From Gammaproteobacteria bacterium (lineage in GTDB: Bacteria > Pseudomonadota > Gammaproteobacteria > Enterobacterales > Kangiellaceae), in the NCBI GenBank assembly GCA_013373375.1, contig JABXHY010000023.1, positions 1 to 64,000 on the forward strand: 64,000 nt of DNA. Direction: 5' to 3'. The notes beneath the pieces were generated by a model. That model ran no database searches. It saw nothing but the letters and a program-made list of their open reading frames with translations, and had not been told where the DNA came from. Made by a program: the position numbers and the translations under genes. Position 1 is the stretch's first letter. Every line of letters starts with the position of its first letter. This document shows, in pieces, positions 1 through 8,848 of the stretch.

Positions 1-54
1 CCCGCGACCCCCGGCGTGACAGGCCGGTATTCTAACCAGCTGAACTACCGCTCC
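1..54 (-). tRNA. tRNA-Asp (GTC), 3' end cut by window edge
   Basis: Read on the minus strand, the gene begins GGAGCGGTAGTTCAGCTGG and continues through a D-arm, an anticodon arm with GTC in the loop (complement of 18-20) and the variable region. The T-arm and CCA end lie beyond base 1. The sequence closely follows the usual gammaproteobacterial tRNA-Asp. A strong promoter sits just upstream at 83-111, so it has its own transcription start although it also lies downstream of the 289-aa membrane protein gene. Confidence 0.92.
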
Positions 55-82
55 GCGTTGGCTCCCCTTGCGAGGAGCGCGT

Positions 83-111
83 ATAATAGTGAAAGCGATT
101 TTTAGTGTCAA
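83..111 (-). promoter_or_regulatory. Sigma-70 promoter of tRNA-Asp
   Basis: On the minus strand there is a perfect -35 TTGACA (106-111), a 17-bp spacer and a -10 TATTAT (83-88), followed by a GC-rich stretch before the tRNA. A GC-rich discriminator is typical of stringently controlled stable-RNA promoters. That control is inferred from family knowledge, not shown here. Confidence 0.8.
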
Positions 112-197
112 CAATCTTTTTTAGTTTTTTTCTTTTTATGCAAATAGTGGTGAAACATCAGCCAATTCAACAGCTTGTAGAACAAAAATTAAGCTTA

Positions 198-1067
198 TTA
201 CGACTTATCTTTGTCCATTTCATCGCCAGACTCTTCAAATGCATCTTCCCAACTGGGTTCATCATCTCCACCACCAGGGTTAACATCTTCAAGTGGAGCA
301 TCCAATGGAGACGACTCTGATTCGTTATTTGATTCGTCTTCTGCCTCTGAATCGTTAAATTCTAAATCATCGACGGTTTCAGTTTCTTCTTGAGGAGTAG
401 AAATATCCAAAGGCTCGCTGCTGCTTTCGGTACTTTTGGTACCAGAAAAGGACTCCATTGCCGTCAGTATTTGTTCAACCGACATGTCCTTTTTGGTTAC
501 TTCTTCACCAAACATCGAAGAGTATTCTGAGAATATATTATTTAATGTTGTAATCGTGATATGAAGCTCTTGCTGAAGACCTTTGTTTTTATCTTTAAGT
601 TCTTCTATTTCGGCAACTTTCGATTCTACTTCTGACTGCAACGCACTGCTCGACTCGTCATCCTCATAACTGTCGCTGGTTTCTGTTGCTGCAGTATTGG
701 CAGGCTTTAGGGCGTGATAACGCTCTGTTAAACGAGACAATTCCTCATCAAGAGTTGCCAGCGCTTCGATATCTTTATTCAGTAAGCTGCTGACTAAGGT
801 ACGGATAAAAAACTTTCGCTCTTTAATTAATGCATTCGATAACTTTTCGGTTTCAGCTTCGCTAATACCAAGCTGTTCGTGCAAAAATCTTTGTGTGGAT
901 TCTTTTTGCACTGGTTCGTTGTCTTTCACGTTGATGATGAGTTCTCGCATGGCATCTTTTAGACGTGACTTGCCACGAATAAGAACCACCGTTAGTACCA
1001 ACGCTAATATGATAAATGGGAGTATGATCTCAATGACCAACAGCCACGGCAGCACTGATTCACCCAT
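198..1067 (-). CDS. Membrane-anchored acidic coiled-coil protein (hypothetical)
   Basis: A 289-aa protein of unknown function. A single N-terminal transmembrane segment (about residues 8-30, ending in VVLIRGKSR) is followed by a charged helical region with strong coiled-coil character (about 35-210) and a very acidic, Ser/Glu/Asp-rich tail that is probably disordered. Its ATG overlaps the stop of the upstream VWA gene as TAATG, so the two are probably translationally coupled and act together at the inner membrane. The topology suggests the coiled coil is cytoplasmic. No enzymatic motif was seen. The real function is unknown. Confidence 0.8.
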   Translation of the reverse strand: MGESVLPWLLVIEIILPFIILALVLTVVLIRGKSRLKDAMRELIINVKDNEPVQKESTQRFLHEQLGISEAETEKLSNALIKERKFFIRTLVSSLLNKDIEALATLDEELSRLTERYHALKPANTAATETSDSYEDDESSSALQSEVESKVAEIEELKDKNKGLQQELHITITTLNNIFSEYSSMFGEEVTKKDMSVEQILTAMESFSGTKSTESSSEPLDISTPQEETETVDDLEFNDSEAEDESNNESESSPLDAPLEDVNPGGGDDEPSWEDAFEESGDEMDKDKS

Positions 1068-2959
1068 TATTCAACTTCCTCATTTTCTTCGTCATCTGAG
1101 AATAGCTCTTGAGCCATTTCATCGGACTGTGATTGTGTTTTCTTTCGAATGGTTCGCCATATTACCCAACCCAACACAATTAACAAAATGTTCGCGACTA
1201 ATCCAACAGAAAGCCACAGTGCCCAATTCACCGGCGCTCCTTCTGGCTCTGGCTCAGGGTCTTTTTTCTCTGGTTCTGGCTCAGGCTCCTTAACTTCAGG
1301 TTCCTTCACCTCAGGCTCTGGCTCTTTAATTTCTGGTTCTGGCTCAGGCTCTGGTTCTTTAACTTCTGGCTCTGGCTCAGGTTTAGCAAATCCTTCGAGC
1401 GGCTCTACTTCAAAGGATATTTTAGGAATGTCGCTGGTAAATGGACGACCGGTGCGCGATTGCCCCACAGCTTTAATGTCAACTTGATAAAGACCACCTT
1501 CGGGAAATTGTCGAGCCTCAATTTTTACCGGCTGTTGCCAGTTTTCAATGGATATAAATTGGCTAGTCTCATCGGGATAAGTGATTTGTCCGGTCACTCG
1601 TAAATTTTCGATATCGACGACATCTTCGGTGACTCGCAAGTGAATAAAGTGAGGTTTATCCACTGCAAATGACTGCTCTAAATCAGCCATTACCGGATTG
1701 CCGTAAATATTAATGGCGTGTGTTCGACTGCGCTCAAACGTAGGGCTTTTCACCACTAGCTTAATTTCCAACACACCATCTTCTTCTCCAGCAAAAAAGA
1801 CTTGTTGGAAACTACCTTTCGAAGCATCACGTAACAAAGGCGTTATGTTTTCTTTGCCTCTATATTTGGTTTCAAGTTTGGCGTCTACCAAGTTTAAAAA
1901 ATCAGGCTTGGTAATTGGCTCGCCCTCTTCTTTCAGTGTTACCGAATATGATATTTGCTCATTCGCGAGCACGTTGTTGGGCAATTCTTCAACCGCTAAA
2001 CCAAGCTTTGAAACCACCATGACGCGATTGTCGGGATCGATGGCAGCATCAATTTGCCAGTTACCGGGTGCAGGCTGTGTAACCGTTATCAAGTCGTAAG
2101 CGCTACTGGCGAACCAGCGTACTTTTTGTGACACGGTATCTTTGCTAATAGTTTCAGCAGTGGGAGCAATTAACTTGGCTCCGGGACTGCCTGGTTCGCG
2201 GAACACTAATAACGTCATTTCGTCAATGCTGCCGTCGACTTTGAATTGGTTATTGTCGATGGGTAACGAGTCTCTAGGCGTCGCTTGTTCAAAAATTTTA
2301 AGAAAAACTTTTTGCAGTTCATCGGCATTACTGACCGCTCGAAACCATCCATCGGTCTCATTCGCCAGGGTTTGCAAGAGTTCTTTATCCGCTTGCTCAG
2401 ACAGAGCAATAGTGTGAATGGTAACGCCAGCATTTTTCAGCCGGGGAAGAATATCGTTTAATATGCGTTGTCGTTCTTTGGCATTGACCTTAGGGTCCTT
2501 AGAAATGTCCACCATGCCATCGGTCAACAAAATCATACTTCTCGATTCGTCAGACGCTGGGCTGTTCCAGTCCCAGCTAGACTTTGCCATGGCATCGCCA
2601 ATATTCGTGAACAAACCTGCCGAGTTTATTTTTCCTGCTGCTTCAGTGGCATTTTGTTGCCACTCAGCATCAACCGGTTTCAAGGGCACTAACATATTGA
2701 TGTAGCGTCCAAACGCCCAGACACCCGCATCGGAACCTTTGGGCATTAAATTGGTGACCAAACGTAATGCAGGAATCCGAAGGTTATTGGGATCGTTTTG
2801 CTTCATACTGCCCGATATGTCGATTAGCAATCGAACATCGGACTTATCAGGAGGAGTTTTGGACTCTGCTGCGGTTACCAGTCCGCAACAAAAGATGAAC
2901 AGGCCAAGTACCGCCGATTGGAGAACACCGAGACTTTGCCGCCTAAGCCAAACCATCAT
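1067..2959 (-). CDS. Von Willebrand factor A domain membrane protein (TIGR03503-like)
   Basis: A 630-aa exported protein. It has an N-terminal signal peptide (about 1-31) and then a VWA domain with a MIDAS motif DISGS at residues 47-51 and the later conserved Thr/Asp segments (LLTDGMVD). A long beta-rich middle follows, then a Pro/Glu/Lys repeat linker (about 523-573), one transmembrane helix (about 579-604) and a basic/acidic cytoplasmic tail. This architecture matches the TIGR03503 family of gammaproteobacteria, whose role is not established. The VWA domain would face the periplasm and bind a partner through a divalent metal. The linker may span the periplasm. It forms an operon with the downstream coiled-coil protein. 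Confidence 0.85.
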   Translation of the reverse strand: MMVWLRRQSLGVLQSAVLGLFIFCCGLVTAAESKTPPDKSDVRLLIDISGSMKQNDPNNLRIPALRLVTNLMPKGSDAGVWAFGRYINMLVPLKPVDAEWQQNATEAAGKINSAGLFTNIGDAMAKSSWDWNSPASDESRSMILLTDGMVDISKDPKVNAKERQRILNDILPRLKNAGVTIHTIALSEQADKELLQTLANETDGWFRAVSNADELQKVFLKIFEQATPRDSLPIDNNQFKVDGSIDEMTLLVFREPGSPGAKLIAPTAETISKDTVSQKVRWFASSAYDLITVTQPAPGNWQIDAAIDPDNRVMVVSKLGLAVEELPNNVLANEQISYSVTLKEEGEPITKPDFLNLVDAKLETKYRGKENITPLLRDASKGSFQQVFFAGEEDGVLEIKLVVKSPTFERSRTHAINIYGNPVMADLEQSFAVDKPHFIHLRVTEDVVDIENLRVTGQITYPDETSQFISIENWQQPVKIEARQFPEGGLYQVDIKAVGQSRTGRPFTSDIPKISFEVEPLEGFAKPEPEPEVKEPEPEPEPEIKEPEPEVKEPEVKEPEPEPEKKDPEPEPEGAPVNWALWLSVGLVANILLIVLGWVIWRTIRKKTQSQSDEMAQELFSDDEENEEVE

Positions 2960-3044
2960 AGAACAATCGCCATTTTTGATTTTATATGCATAGTTTCAGT
3001 AGTTTAGCTTAAAAATCAAGAAATTGCTTTAATATCCAAAATGG

Positions 3045-3572
3045 CTATTTTTTACTGTTTTTTGACGCTTGGTTCGACGGATTATCAGGATTAATGTCAG
3101 CCTCGAAATCGGATAAAGGATCACTGTCCGGATCATCTGGAATCAGTATTGCGATCACGTGGTCTTCGAGATCCCCTGCTCGTTTTTCGGAAATAACTTT
3201 GTTGCGCGCTGAACGATTTTCATTATGGACCGATTGCGGATCGCCACTGACCAAAGGATGCCAGCTGGGTAAATCGCGACCATGGGCAAGGAGTTTGTAA
3301 GCGCAAGTATTGGGGAGCCACTCATACTCTTTCGCGCCTTTCGGCGTTACCTGTATGCAGTCTGGAACTAATGTGAGGCGGTTTTCATAATCGCTGCACT
3401 GACAGGTGTCGGCGTTGAAGTATTGACAGCAGACGTCAGTTTGATAAAGCTCACCGTCTTCATCTTCAATCTTGTACACGCAACATTTTCCACAACCGTC
3501 ACAGAGCGATTCCCATTGCTCGTCCGTCATAGCTTCGAGGGGTGTAGTTTTCCAAAAAGGTTGCTTAGGCAT
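3045..3572 (-). CDS. ycgN: YcgN / UPF0260 cysteine-cluster protein
   Basis: About 175 aa from an ATG at 3572. An in-frame TTG at 3590 also exists, but MPKQPFW matches the family N-terminus better. The hallmark CDGCGKCC cluster and further paired cysteines (VCCQYFN, CQCSDYE, PDC, CAY) are intact, indicating a metal or Fe-S binding protein of the YkgJ/YcgN group. The biochemical role is unknown. Its start codon overlaps the last codons of the FAH gene by 8 nt. The C-terminus is a short acidic, Asn/Ser-rich extension beyond the E. coli length. Confidence 0.88.
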   Translation of the reverse strand: MPKQPFWKTTPLEAMTDEQWESLCDGCGKCCVYKIEDEDGELYQTDVCCQYFNADTCQCSDYENRLTLVPDCIQVTPKGAKEYEWLPNTCAYKLLAHGRDLPSWHPLVSGDPQSVHNENRSARNKVISEKRAGDLEDHVIAILIPDDPDSDPLSDFEADINPDNPSNQASKNSKK

Positions 3573-4275
3573 AGACGACTTCCGACTCAATAACCACTTG
3601 TCCGTTTAACGATGCACTTAACTTGTCTCCCAATTCCATAGATGAAACTCCGGCCGGCGTGCCTGTGAGTACAACATCACCCGGATTCAGGGTAAAAAAT
3701 TGTGAAATATGCGCGATTAGATCCAGCGGTTGCCAAATCATATCCCTTACTTGGCCTGCCTGGCATAACTTATCATTAACTTTTAACTCGATACTAACTT
3801 CAGCCAAACAACTCAAGTCCAAATCACTTGAGTTAGCCTCTCCCTTACTGCAAGAGAGAATATTATCAAGAGGTTCCCAAGCAGCAATTGGGCAGGCGCC
3901 ATCAAATGCTTTGGCTAACTCCCAAGGCTTGCCTTGTTGCTTGAGCTTGGATTGTTCTTCTCGCAAAGTTAAATCTAACGCAAGTGTGACTCCTGCTATG
4001 GCGTTTAAGCAATCGTCGCGACTTGCTTTCGTCAGACGCTGACCAATTAAAAATGCCAACTCCAGTTCGTGATGACACTCGCCTCTGTCACAAGGAATAG
4101 CAACTTGTTTGCTCCAAGGAACCACTGCGCTGGAAGGTTTAATAAACAAAACAGGTTCATCTGGAACCGGGTTATTTAGCTCGGCAGCATGAGCGGCATA
4201 ATTACGTCCGACACACACCACTTTGGTCAACTGCTGAGCCAATTCGGCGAGTGTTTGAGAGTTCTTAGGTTGCAT
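3565..4275 (-). CDS. Fumarylacetoacetate hydrolase family protein (YcgM-like)
   Basis: About 236 aa from ATG 4275. An upstream in-frame start at 4347 would overlap ycgL deeply and adds non-family sequence. FAH-fold features are visible: KVVCVGRNYAAHAAEL near the N-terminus, LFIKPSSAVV, the metal ligands in HHELELAFLI, and the C-terminal GDVVLTGTPAGVSSME. The family includes 2-hydroxyhepta-2,4-diene-1,7-dioate isomerases and oxaloacetate decarboxylases/tautomerases; the substrate cannot be assigned here. The linker around residues 110-165 carries an unusual Ser/Asp-rich insertion. It is co-transcribed between ycgL and ycgN, as in many gammaproteobacteria. Confidence 0.88.
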   Translation of the reverse strand: MQPKNSQTLAELAQQLTKVVCVGRNYAAHAAELNNPVPDEPVLFIKPSSAVVPWSKQVAIPCDRGECHHELELAFLIGQRLTKASRDDCLNAIAGVTLALDLTLREEQSKLKQQGKPWELAKAFDGACPIAAWEPLDNILSCSKGEANSSDLDLSCLAEVSIELKVNDKLCQAGQVRDMIWQPLDLIAHISQFFTLNPGDVVLTGTPAGVSSMELGDKLSASLNGQVVIESEVVYA

Positions 4276-4282
4276 CGAAGGT

Positions 4283-4543
4283 TTAATCCTTTGGCGACAG
4301 CTTAAGCTTTTCGACAGGCGGAGGCATTTGAAGATAAAAACCGTCATCTTCCAACTTCTGCTTCACCTGTTGAATATCTTCGCGTGCAAGCTTAGTACGC
4401 TTTGCCAGGTCGAGAGATAGAGCGTATTCTGGCTGACCAAAGAGTTTCAATAAGTTGTCTGGCACTTTACTAAAGTCGTCTCTCTTCAAAACGTATAAGT
4501 ACATTTCATCTTTCTTTTTACTGCGATATACAAAACAAAGCAT
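4283..4543 (-). CDS. ycgL: YcgL domain protein
   Basis: About 86 aa from ATG 4543 (MLCFVYRSKKKDEMYLYVL). The YcgL fold is recognised by the N-terminal YRS..KDEMYLYV, the FSKVPDNLLKLFGQPEYAL middle and the ending FYLQMPPPVEKL. YcgL is a small protein of unknown biochemistry that is commonly encoded beside rnd, as here. The Shine-Dalgarno-like GAGAAG just upstream belongs to the first unit of the 16-bp array at 4546-4673, so the array appears to supply the ribosome-binding site. A start five codons upstream is possible but lies inside the array. Confidence 0.87.
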   Translation of the reverse strand: MLCFVYRSKKKDEMYLYVLKRDDFSKVPDNLLKLFGQPEYALSLDLAKRTKLAREDIQQVKQKLEDDGFYLQMPPPVEKLKLSPKD

Positions 4544-4545
4544 CT

Positions 4546-4673
4546 GGGATCTTCTCAAACAGGGGTCTTCTTAAACAAGGGTCGTCTTACACAAGAGCCT
4601 TCTTACACAAGGGCCTTCTCAAACAAAAGTTTGCTCTAACTAGGTTTCAGTCAAACAAGAGCTCACTCAAACT
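4546..4673. repeat. Tandem array, 8 x 16 bp, between rnd and ycgL
   Basis: Eight units in strict 16-bp register with a core like aGgGYCTTCTYAaACA, from 4546 to 4673. Units 1-5 are well conserved and units 6-8 are diverged but keep the period. The array fills almost the whole spacer between the rnd stop (4683) and the ycgL start (4543). It has no spacers, so it is not CRISPR. Confidence 0.85.
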
Positions 4674-4682
4674 ATCAAATAT

Positions 4683-5876
4683 TCATTCGATAACGGATTT
4701 TATCACAGGCCCGATATGCTGTTCTCGACTTTTTGTCCAACCTCTCGGCTTTTGGTTTTTATCGTTGAGTAAATAAGCAACATATTGACGTTGCAATTTT
4801 CGGCTGCAAATAACGTCGGAAGGAATATTGAGTTGATTAGCCACTTGCTCAATGGCTGCTTTTATATTTTGCATTTTCGCGGTTAATTTCTGCCAAAACT
4901 CTGGGCTTAACGGTTGTGTTAATTCGTCTTGCTCGTAATCCAACTGAGCGAGCAATTCCAGAAGTGCTGTTCCATGACGACGTAAAGACGCTGGATGCCA
5001 ACCTTTGATAAAAGGCAGACTGAGTTTGGATACCGACTCTTTTGACGAATCACCAACGCGACTGTTGTCAGCGCGCTCTTTTTCAACACCTCCTTTTTCA
5101 ACAAGCCCTTTTTCGGCAAGCTCAAATATTACTTCATTGCGCAACACAAAAGGTTTTGGACGATCGGATTGACGAGCAATTTTTTCTCGCCATTGGCAAA
5201 GGGCGTTTAATCTTATAAGTTGCTGCTTGTTAAGTTTCCATCCATTTTTTATATCTAAGTAAGCGTCTTCAATATTATCTAAATCATCGACACGCTGCGC
5301 AGTAGCGTCAGAGTCTTCATCTATCCAAGCTATCAAATGTGGTTGTTGCTGAATGAGTTTTTGTTGAGCGATAAAAATATCACGAAGATAATGAACATCT
5401 GCTGCGGCGTACACCTCTTGTTGATTTGACAAAGGACGTATCATCCAGTCAGAACGAGTTTCACCTTTTGCAAGTTCAGTACCGGTAAGTTCTGTGACGA
5501 GTGCTGCGTACCCTATGCCATTTCTAGAGCCAAGGTAAGCGGCAGCGATTTGAGTATCAAATAATGAGCTAATCTTAATACCGAGAGCTCGATACAATAC
5601 TTCACAATCTTCAGACGCTGAGTGAAATACTTTGGTAATACTTGCGTTCGAAAACAAAGCTAAAAACTTAGGTGTTTGCTTTGCGATGTCAGGTTCAATT
5701 AAAAAGTTTTGTCCATCGCTATTAACTTGCAACAATGCGAGTTGAGGGTAAAACGTTTTTTCTCGATGAAACTCAGTATCAACGCATAAAAATCCCCCTG
5801 TTTCCCACTGAGTTGAAAGTGCTTTTAGTTCGTCTGTGGTGGTAATCCACTTGTATTCTAGATTCGGTATGGACAA
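4683..5876 (-). CDS. rnd: Ribonuclease D
   Basis: A 397-aa 3'-5' exoribonuclease of the DEDD family acting in tRNA 3' maturation. Exo I DTEFHREKTFYPQLA (Asp33, Glu35), Exo II around HSASEDCEVL, and Exo III YAAADVHYLRDIF (DEDDy type) are all present. They are followed by an HRDC domain (about 212-290) and a C-terminal helical region. The best start is TTG at 5876; E. coli rnd is also known to use UUG. A lineage-specific linker of 5-residue repeats (AEKGL-VEKGG-VEKER) follows the HRDC domain and is encoded by an in-frame 15-bp array. The gene lies between fadD and ycgL on the same strand. Confidence 0.94.
   Translation of the reverse strand: MSIPNLEYKWITTTDELKALSTQWETGGFLCVDTEFHREKTFYPQLALLQVNSDGQNFLIEPDIAKQTPKFLALFSNASITKVFHSASEDCEVLYRALGIKISSLFDTQIAAAYLGSRNGIGYAALVTELTGTELAKGETRSDWMIRPLSNQQEVYAAADVHYLRDIFIAQQKLIQQQPHLIAWIDEDSDATAQRVDDLDNIEDAYLDIKNGWKLNKQQLIRLNALCQWREKIARQSDRPKPFVLRNEVIFELAEKGLVEKGGVEKERADNSRVGDSSKESVSKLSLPFIKGWHPASLRRHGTALLELLAQLDYEQDELTQPLSPEFWQKLTAKMQNIKAAIEQVANQLNIPSDVICSRKLQRQYVAYLLNDKNQKPRGWTKSREQHIGPVIKSVIE
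5074..5118. repeat. In-frame 3 x 15-bp array inside rnd
   Basis: Three units resembling cSctcctttttcaaca lie at 5074-5088, 5089-5103 and 5104-5118. Read on the minus strand they encode three five-residue units containing EK. The 15-bp unit preserves the frame. They fall in the linker after the HRDC domain, away from the catalytic residues. Confidence 0.75.
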
Positions 5877-5923
5877 ATGATGTCTGCTTTTTTAGGCTTA
5901 TTGACTGATATTGGTTTAGTGCT

Positions 5924-6073
5924 GCTCTAAATAATTTGTTCTAAATAATTTCTGCTGAATAATTCTTTCTCAATAAATCTTAGTTAAAAGATTCTTTGTA
6001 TCAAACTATCTTTGATAAAAAGAACCTTTTATCAAAACAACCTATTATCAAAGCAATCTTTGATAATAAAGAG
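5924..6073. repeat. Composite tandem array, 5 x 14 bp then 5 x 16 bp
   Basis: From 5924 to 5993 there are five units of 14 bp (first two gctctaaataattt and gttctaaataattt). From 5994 to 6073 there are five units of 16 bp (such as ctttgataaaaagaac and ctattatcaaagcaat). The period changes cleanly at 5994. The array fills the gap between the rnd start and the fadD terminator, and its last unit overlaps the terminator hairpin. Confidence 0.8.
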
Positions 6074-6095
6074 TCACTTAAATCAATGACTCTTT
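6068..6095 (-). terminator. Probable fadD terminator
   Basis: AAAGAGTCA (6068-6076) pairs with TGACTCTTT (6087-6095) across a 10-nt loop. Read on the minus strand it starts 13 bp after the fadD stop and is followed by an AT-rich, moderately T-rich tail (TATTATC). The hairpin is convincing; the U-tract is imperfect. Confidence 0.6.
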
Positions 6096-6108
6096 TCGCT
6101 AAGGGTTA

Positions 6109-7773
6109 TTAAGCTTTTTCGTCTCGCAACTCACGTCGAAGTATCTTACCAACATTAGTTTTTGGCAGTTCGTCGCGGAACTCCACTAACTTAGGAACTT
6201 TGTATCCGGTTAAGTTTTGTTTGCAATACGCTTTTAGATCGTCTTCATTTAAATTTTTATCTTTTTTAACAACGAATATTTTTACAATCTCACCACTCGA
6301 TTCGTTTGGAACTCCAACGGCGGCGACTTCTAACACTCCAGGGTGTGATGCAACAACATCTTCTATTTCGTTGGGATAAACATTGAATCCTGACACTAAA
6401 ATCATATCTTTTTTACGATCGACAATTTTTAAGAAGCCATCTTCTGTCATCACTGCGACATCACCGGTTGAAAGCCACCCATCTTTTAAAACTTTAGCCG
6501 TTTCCTCTGGTCGACCTAGATAACCGGCCATAACTTGCGGACCTTTTACCCAAAGCTCACCAGGTTCATCAAAACCTAACGCTTTTCCTTTTTCATCGCG
6601 AACTTCGACATCCGTCGATGGCACTGGTAAACCAATGGTGCCATTGTACTCACTTAAGTTCATCGGATTGATCGTTACCGCAGGCGCAGTTTCAGTTAAA
6701 CCGTAAGCCTCAAGTAACGGCTTGCCAGTCACTTTAGCCCATTTTTTGGCAACCGCTTCTTGAACCGCCATACCACCGCCTAGCGTCATTTTTAAATGTG
6801 AAAAATCGAGCTGAGCAAAATTGCTGCAATTCAATAAACCATTGAATAGTGTATTCACACCTGTGATAGCGGTGAATTTAAATTTCGAAATTTCTTTTAC
6901 AAAACCTTCCATGTCACGAGGATTCGTGATCAAAACATTTAAACCACCGTGTTTCATAAAGGTCATGCAGTTCGCGGTAAGCGAAAAGATATGATAAAGA
7001 GGCAATGCAGTAATGATAATTTCTTTGCCTTCTTCTAAGACTGGGCTCAACCAGGCCGACGCCTGTTGAATATTGGCCACCATATTTCGATGCAGCAACA
7101 CCGCACCTTTCGCAACACCTGTTGTTCCTCCGGTGTATTGTAAAAAAGCTATGTCATCTGCCGTAACATTTGCTGGTTCAAATGTTTTTTTACTGCCTTT
7201 CGCTATGGCGTCGTTGAACCAGATGAACTTAGACAGTTGATAGTTCGGGACCATCTTCTTAACTTTGCGAACAACAAAATTGACCAGTGTGCGCTTGAAC
7301 CAACCGCAACAATCGCCAATCCCGGTCAGCACTACATTTTTTACGGGTGTGTCGTGAATAACGTCTTGCAAAGTTTTTGCGAAGTTTTCGACTATCACAA
7401 TGGTTGTGGCTTGCGAGTCGTTCAATTGATGTTTAAGTTCTCGTGGTGTGTACAGAGGATTAACGTTAACCACAGTCATACCCGCACGCAGCACGCCAAA
7501 AATGGCAATTGGGTATTGCAACAGATTCGGCATCATAATCGCCACTCGAGAACCCTTGGGCAGACCCAGGTCGTGCTGAAGGTAGCTCGCAAAATTCGCT
7601 GACTCTCGATCGAGGTCGGCGAAGGTCAGTGTTACACCTAAGTTAGTAAAGGCTGGTTTATCAGCAAATTTCTCGACGCTTTCATTAAAAATGTGAGCAA
7701 TAGACTGATATTGCTCCAGGTCGATTTCTGGATTGACACCTTCTGGGTACTGTTTCAACCAGACTTTTTCCAT
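6109..7773 (-). CDS. fadD: Long-chain fatty acid-CoA ligase
   Basis: A 554-aa AMP-forming acyl-CoA synthetase that activates fatty acids for beta-oxidation at the inner membrane. Visible motifs are the P-loop-like [28 protein letters not shown], the FACS signature region [20 protein letters not shown]...[20 protein letters not shown], and the C-terminal catalytic Lys in [12 protein letters not shown]. Length and order match FadD. The start ATG at 7773 has a good AGGAG site 8 nt upstream. The gene is followed by its own terminator, so rnd downstream probably has separate promotion. Confidence 0.96.
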   Translation of the reverse strand: MEKVWLKQYPEGVNPEIDLEQYQSIAHIFNESVEKFADKPAFTNLGVTLTFADLDRESANFASYLQHDLGLPKGSRVAIMMPNLLQYPIAIFGVLRAGMTVVNVNPLYTPRELKHQLNDSQATTIVIVENFAKTLQDVIHDTPVKNVVLTGIGDCCGWFKRTLVNFVVRKVKKMVPNYQLSKFIWFNDAIAKGSKKTFEPANVTADDIAFLQYTGGTTGVAKGAVLLHRNMVANIQQASAWLSPVLEEGKEIIITALPLYHIFSLTANCMTFMKHGGLNVLITNPRDMEGFVKEISKFKFTAITGVNTLFNGLLNCSNFAQLDFSHLKMTLGGGMAVQEAVAKKWAKVTGKPLLEAYGLTETAPAVTINPMNLSEYNGTIGLPVPSTDVEVRDEKGKALGFDEPGELWVKGPQVMAGYLGRPEETAKVLKDGWLSTGDVAVMTEDGFLKIVDRKKDMILVSGFNVYPNEIEDVVASHPGVLEVAAVGVPNESSGEIVKIFVVKKDKNLNEDDLKAYCKQNLTGYKVPKLVEFRDELPKTNVGKILRRELRDEKA

Positions 7774-8013
7774 TGGGTTCTCCTGTCTACAGTGCAGCCT
7801 GACGTTGGGCAGGTATATTCTTTTTAATTATTCCTGCAATGCTACCAGTTGAAGCATATTTAGAAAAGAACTAGTCCGACCAATTTTTACCAGTTATACC
7901 TTTGCTGGCTAATCCTCAATCAGTTGTTGTTTAAATTATCGACAAAACAATCGAAATGGCAGGATTTGAATCGTGACCTACAATTAGAGCATGAGATTAG
8001 CGGAGATGACCGA

Positions 8014-8811
8014 GTGACGAAGTTAGAGATAGCGGATCTAACCATATTGTTAATTGAGCCTTCTGCTATGCAGCAAAAAGTGATCATCCATCAGCTATCC
8101 GAAGCCGGCGTGGACAAAGTTGATCTGGTCAGCTCAGGTGAATCTGCCATTCGATATCTTGAAAACTCTAAGCCAGATTTAGTTATCAGTAGTCTGTATT
8201 TTGAAGATATGACGGCACTTGAGGTTCTTAATCACTTACGATCAGAGAAATCCAATCATCAGGTGCCCTTTATGTTGGTGTCGTCTGAGATTAAATTTGG
8301 TCGAATTGATCCCATTAAACAGGCTGGGGTTGTCGCAATATTACCCAAACCCTTTAAATTCGATTCTTTAGTAACTGCATTAAAAAACACCCTGCAATTT
8401 CTTGAGCCAGAGGAACTCGATCTCGACAATTACGATCCCACCACACTCAGAGTGTTGGTGGTCGACGACTCCAAGCTCGCTCGTCGTTTCATCTGCAAAA
8501 CACTGCATGGTCTGGGAGTCAACCACATCACCGAAGCGGATGATGGAAAATCAGCCATCGACATTCTAAGTCAAACACATGACTTTGACCTGATTGTGTC
8601 GGACTACAACATGCCAGAAGTGGATGGAAAAGCACTCGTTGAATATGTAAGAAGTAATGAGATCATTGCTCATATACCGGTTCTAATGGTTACCAGTGAA
8701 CAAAATCGAGCAGTTTTAAATAACATTGAACAAGTGGGCGTTTCAGCGATCTGCGATAAACCTTTCGAACCTGATAACGTCCGACAGTTATTGTCCAATA
8801 TTTTGAGTTAG
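8014..8811 (+). CDS. Two-receiver response regulator, first receiver degenerate
   Basis: About 265 aa from GTG 8014, which has GGAG 8 nt upstream; an in-frame TTG at 7924 would add 30 uncharacteristic residues. There are two CheY-like receiver domains and no output domain. Receiver 1 (about 8-128) lacks the acidic pocket (EPS in place of DD) and has Ser60 where the phospho-acceptor Asp belongs (PDLVISSLYF), though the Lys of LPKPFK remains. Receiver 2 (about 147-265) is canonical: VDDS, acceptor Asp near 197 in VSDYNMPEVDG, MVTSE and DKPF. A REC-REC protein probably relays or buffers a phosphate or docks through its dead domain. No kinase lies beside it. Confidence 0.85.
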   Translation: MTKLEIADLTILLIEPSAMQQKVIIHQLSEAGVDKVDLVSSGESAIRYLENSKPDLVISSLYFEDMTALEVLNHLRSEKSNHQVPFMLVSSEIKFGRIDPIKQAGVVAILPKPFKFDSLVTALKNTLQFLEPEELDLDNYDPTTLRVLVVDDSKLARRFICKTLHGLGVNHITEADDGKSAIDILSQTHDFDLIVSDYNMPEVDGKALVEYVRSNEIIAHIPVLMVTSEQNRAVLNNIEQVGVSAICDKPFEPDNVRQLLSNILS

Positions 8812-8848
8812 AAAATTAACCAATTGCTTTGTCGCTTACCATCAACAT

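Noticed and set aside
1149..1487. Antisense Gly-Ser-rich frame
   Set aside because: It is the opposite strand of the Pro-Glu linker in the VWA protein.
4546..4673. CRISPR array
   Set aside because: Units are contiguous 16-mers with no unique spacers, and no cas genes are present in the window.
7924..8013. Longer N-terminus of the two-receiver regulator from TTG 7924
   Set aside because: The GTG at 8014 has a good Shine-Dalgarno and the extra 30 residues match nothing in the family.
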